Below, piece by piece: positions 17,312-19,607 of a DNA stretch of 19,607 nt. The notes under the pieces are model-generated. The model did not search any database, was not told the origin of the DNA, and worked only from the letters and a program-made list of their open reading frames with translations. The DNA lies in NCBI GenBank assembly GCA_022838965.1, contig JALHDK010000008.1, positions 1-19,607 of the forward strand. The letters run 5' to 3'. This stretch comes from Actinomycetales bacterium (GTDB lineage Bacteria > Actinomycetota > Actinomycetes > Actinomycetales > Actinomycetaceae). How positions within the stretch are numbered: position 1 is the stretch's first letter; every line of letters starts with the position of its first letter. The position numbers were made by a program, and so were the translations under genes.

Positions 17312-17698
17312 TCAGAGCCGGCTGCGCCGGCGGACGTGTGCGGGAGGTTCCTGATGAACGAGGGTGGCGCCGCCGTCCGGGAGATCATCCCGCGTGACGG
17401 AGGTGATGACGATGTGGCGCAGCCCGAGATGTTTGGCCGCTGCCGCGAGGCGCTCGGGCTCCGACTCGTCCACCGGGGCGGGCTTGCCGTGCCGAACATT
17501 GCAGTACCGGCAGTTCCGGGTACAGAGGCGGCCTAGGATCAGGAAGGTGGCCGTGCCGGAGCGGAAACACTCCCCCATGTTGGGGCATCGGGCCTCCTGG
17601 CAGACGGAATGGAGGCCGAGGCTGTCGAGGAGCCCGCGGACCTCGATGAATTCCCGTGAGTTCGGCAGGGGGACCTTGAGCCAGTCGGGTTTACGCAT
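17312..17698 (-). pseudogene. lipA: Lipoyl synthase, truncated to its N-terminal part
   Basis: Lipoyl synthase is a radical SAM enzyme that inserts sulfur at C6 and C8 of protein-bound octanoyl groups. From ATG 17698, residues 1-111 are clear LipA. The auxiliary-cluster motif C33, C38, C44 is followed by the radical SAM motif C59, C63, C66 (CTRNCRYC) and then [15 protein letters not shown]. Homology then stops abruptly. The last 17 residues (from TLVHQEPP) are translated from the reverse strand of actinobacterial DNA and end at a stop at 17312. The C-terminal two thirds, including the RSSY motif, are missing, against a usual length near 290, so the product cannot be active. TTG 17731 is a possible alternative start. 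GC content and codon use are unlike the genes to the left. kamA lies 71 bases upstream on the same strand. Confidence 0.9.
17342..17368 (+). other. Start of an actinobacterial gene cut off by the composition junction
   Basis: GGGAGG at 17342-17347 is followed by a 6-base spacer and ATG at 17354, then codons for N, E, G, G. This is a textbook translation start in the local high-GC style. The frame continues open into the following DNA, but from about 17366 the sequence is the antisense of lipA, so the original gene is lost after about five codons. Its identity cannot be known. Confidence 0.5.
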
Positions 17699-17769
17699 GG
17701 GATGGCCAAAGGCTAAAAGTTCCAGAGACAAGATGAATGATTTCCCTTAGCCTATTGCCCTTCGCCGGC

Positions 17770-19584
17770 TCAGAAGTAGTACCAGATGGAGGAATAATCG
17801 TTGACATTCTCTCCGTCTCCGGCCAGCCGCTTGAGGTAGTCGTAGATGGCGACGTCCGTGTGCAGGTAATCCAGCGCCGTGACGAGACGCACCTCCCACG
17901 AATAGAACCGGTAGATCCGTCGGCCGTCGGGCAGGATGTTGACGATCTCGTGGTCCTGCCAGGCGCGCAGGTTGACCTTCCCCAGCCGCGGGACGTTGAA
18001 GACGGGCTCGTCGGTGCGCACCAGGCCGGGAAGCAGGCGCGCCTCCTCCATCTGCTCCTGCTCCATTCGGCAGATGGGCACCCTGAAATCGATGGTCTCC
18101 TCCTTGCCCTTCGTGCTGAAGGAATAGTAGGGGTCCACGCCGGAGAGTTTCAGCGCCTTTCTCAACAGCGCGGTCTCGAAGCGGCGGCTGTTGTAGTAGG
18201 TAAAGACCTGCTGGTTGTAGACGTTCATCCCGAGGCCCTTGATCCTGCGGATGCACTCCAGTGAATCGGGGGTCATCTCCGCAGGGTGCTCGAAGTGAGT
18301 GACGACGGCCACCTCCCGCTTGCCCCACTGGTGGTACTTGCGGAAAACGTCCAGGAGTCCCGAATCGATGCGGAAGGGCAGGGTGACGGGGATGCGCGTC
18401 CCGATCCGGATCCGTTCGACATGCCGGATGGCGGCCACTTCGCCGATGAGCCAGTCGAGGTAATCGTTGCCAAGGGTCAGCGGGTCGCCTCCCGTGATGA
18501 GCACTTCGGTGATGCTCTCGTTTTCATCTATCCAGCGGAGGGCCTCCTTCACCTTCTTTTTGGCCATCATCACCGTGTCGTCCATGCCCTTGATCTCCCA
18601 GTTGCGCTGGCAGTAGACGCAGATCTGGGGGCAGGAGTTGTAGGGCTTCAGGATCAGGATCTCCGGGTAGCGTCGGGTGACGCCGTCGATGGGGCTGGTG
18701 GATTTTTCTCCCATGAAATCCAGGTCGACCCCCTTGCGCCGGCTCTCGGCCACCTGCTCGCAGTAGACCGTGCTCGGGATGACCTGGGCGCGGATCGCGC
18801 GGTCGGAATCGGTTCGGCCCTCCTTGCGGAAGAGCGACAGGTAGTAGGGCGTGATCTCGACGGGGATGCCGTTCTTCTTCGCGCTCGCCAGGCCGCTCAC
18901 CTCGTCCTTCTCGAGCTTCACCAGTGCCCGGATCGTATCCATGTCCTTGACGACGTGGCGCAGGTGCCAGCGGTGGTCCTGCCAGTCCTTTTCCTCGGCC
19001 CCGAAGAACCTCAGGATGTCGTCCTTGAGGGCCTTTCGCTCGCGGAGCAGGGTCTTGTCGTAGCCCGTCCTGTAGCGGCGGAAATACCTGCGGATGCTGC
19101 CGGCGTAGTCGTCGAGCTGCTTCGAGCGGGCGATGGCGGCCTCGCGGCCGTCCTTCATCTGGAAGACTTCCTTGCGCCTGAGGTGCTTTCCGCCCTTTCC
19201 GGTGATGCCCAGGAACAGGGCGAGGTACTCGCACAGAAACCCTTCGGAGACCCGGTCGAGCGCTTCCTGCTTGCCCTGTGCCAGATCGTAGAGAACCTGC
19301 ATGGGGGAGAAATGGGTGACGTATTCGTTCTCGGTCCGCAAGGTGTTGGAGAGCACCCGGATGCACTCCTTGGCGTTGCGCTTTTCCACGATGTTGAGAT
19401 TGACGAAGTAGGTGTCCGACCGCATGTTGAAGAGGTCGCGCTCGAGGCGGTTGAGATAATCGAACAGCAGGTGACGGGCCTCTTCCATGTGCCTGGAATT
19501 TTTGAATATTTGTCTGATCCGGGGCTCCGCTGCCCAGAGCTGCTCGGCAAGTTCTTCCTTGGACCAGTTCAGCCAGTTCTTCAT
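17770..19584 (-). CDS. KamA-family radical SAM protein with long N-terminal extension
   Basis: This 604-residue protein has a radical SAM core with C318, C322 and C325 (CPQICVYC), which hold the 4Fe-4S cluster that cleaves S-adenosylmethionine. VLITGGDPLTL is the GGE-like SAM-contact strand. The core (about residues 300-560) resembles lysine 2,3-aminomutase. The Gly-rich PGGGGK-type motif carrying the PLP lysine in that enzyme is not seen, so aminomutase activity is doubtful. About 280 residues of charged, helical sequence precede the core. Proteins of this length are usually annotated only as 'KamA family'. ATG 19584 follows a weak purine-rich GAGAGAGAC. The gene appears complete but ends only 23 bases from the window edge. 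Its GC is near 55-60% against about 70% on the left, so it belongs to the foreign segment with lipA. Confidence 0.82.
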   Translation of the reverse strand: MKNWLNWSKEELAEQLWAAEPRIRQIFKNSRHMEEARHLLFDYLNRLERDLFNMRSDTYFVNLNIVEKRNAKECIRVLSNTLRTENEYVTHFSPMQVLYDLAQGKQEALDRVSEGFLCEYLALFLGITGKGGKHLRRKEVFQMKDGREAAIARSKQLDDYAGSIRRYFRRYRTGYDKTLLRERKALKDDILRFFGAEEKDWQDHRWHLRHVVKDMDTIRALVKLEKDEVSGLASAKKNGIPVEITPYYLSLFRKEGRTDSDRAIRAQVIPSTVYCEQVAESRRKGVDLDFMGEKSTSPIDGVTRRYPEILILKPYNSCPQICVYCQRNWEIKGMDDTVMMAKKKVKEALRWIDENESITEVLITGGDPLTLGNDYLDWLIGEVAAIRHVERIRIGTRIPVTLPFRIDSGLLDVFRKYHQWGKREVAVVTHFEHPAEMTPDSLECIRRIKGLGMNVYNQQVFTYYNSRRFETALLRKALKLSGVDPYYSFSTKGKEETIDFRVPICRMEQEQMEEARLLPGLVRTDEPVFNVPRLGKVNLRAWQDHEIVNILPDGRRIYRFYSWEVRLVTALDYLHTDVAIYDYLKRLAGDGENVNDYSSIWYYF

Positions 19585-19607
19585 GTTGTCTCTCTCGGGG
19601 CGGTTGA

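Noticed and set aside
17336..17536. Plus-strand frame through the lipA region as a real gene
   Set aside because: Only its first five or so codons after ATG 17354 look genuine. The rest is antisense to the lipA radical SAM core.

Overview
The window is mostly DNA of a high-GC actinobacterium (about 70% GC in lines I counted by eye, GTG/ATG starts, purine-rich Shine-Dalgarno sites, TAnnnT -10 elements). Pyruvate:ferredoxin oxidoreductase and a K+-dependent proton-pumping pyrophosphatase point to an anaerobic or facultatively anaerobic lifestyle, as in Propionibacteriaceae; that family placement is inference. From about 17366 to the end the DNA is different: GC is near 55-60%, and it carries a KamA-family radical SAM gene and the 5' part of lipA, which look Gram-negative (Desulfobacterota-like by impression only). 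The boundary cuts both lipA and an actinobacterial gene, so it is either an assembly chimera or a very abrupt transfer.

Layout. (1) 2-1426: a complete IS256-family insertion sequence with an intact DDE transposase, imperfect terminal inverted repeats, and a large hairpin covering the transposase ribosome binding site and start codon. (2) 1669-6204, plus strand: argG, a conserved protein of unknown function, and hppA. (3) 6264-15593, minus strand: MFS (GPH-type) transporter, acyl-adenylate/CoA ligase, large GNAT acyltransferase, diacylglycerol-kinase-like lipid kinase, nifJ, dihydroorotate-dehydrogenase-like flavoprotein. The first three genes overlap by 4 and 1 bases, and the last two by 4 bases. 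(4) 15729-16637, plus: a DUF389 membrane protein; 16691-17191, minus: a small membrane protein. (5) 17312-19584, minus: truncated lipA and kamA-family gene of foreign composition.

How the genes fit together. NifJ interconverts pyruvate and acetyl-CoA using a low-potential electron carrier, and the coupled flavoprotein probably shares that redox context. HppA recovers energy from pyrophosphate, which is also made by ArgG and by the adenylate-forming ligase. The ligase, acyltransferase and lipid kinase form a plausible acyl-lipid modification set, with the transporter leading the operon. This set is the best candidate in the window for an undescribed pathway, but its substrate cannot be read from sequence.

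No tRNA, rRNA, CRISPR array or phage gene was seen. No gene-free stretch exceeds 300 bases. The longest is 1427-1668, between the IS and argG.
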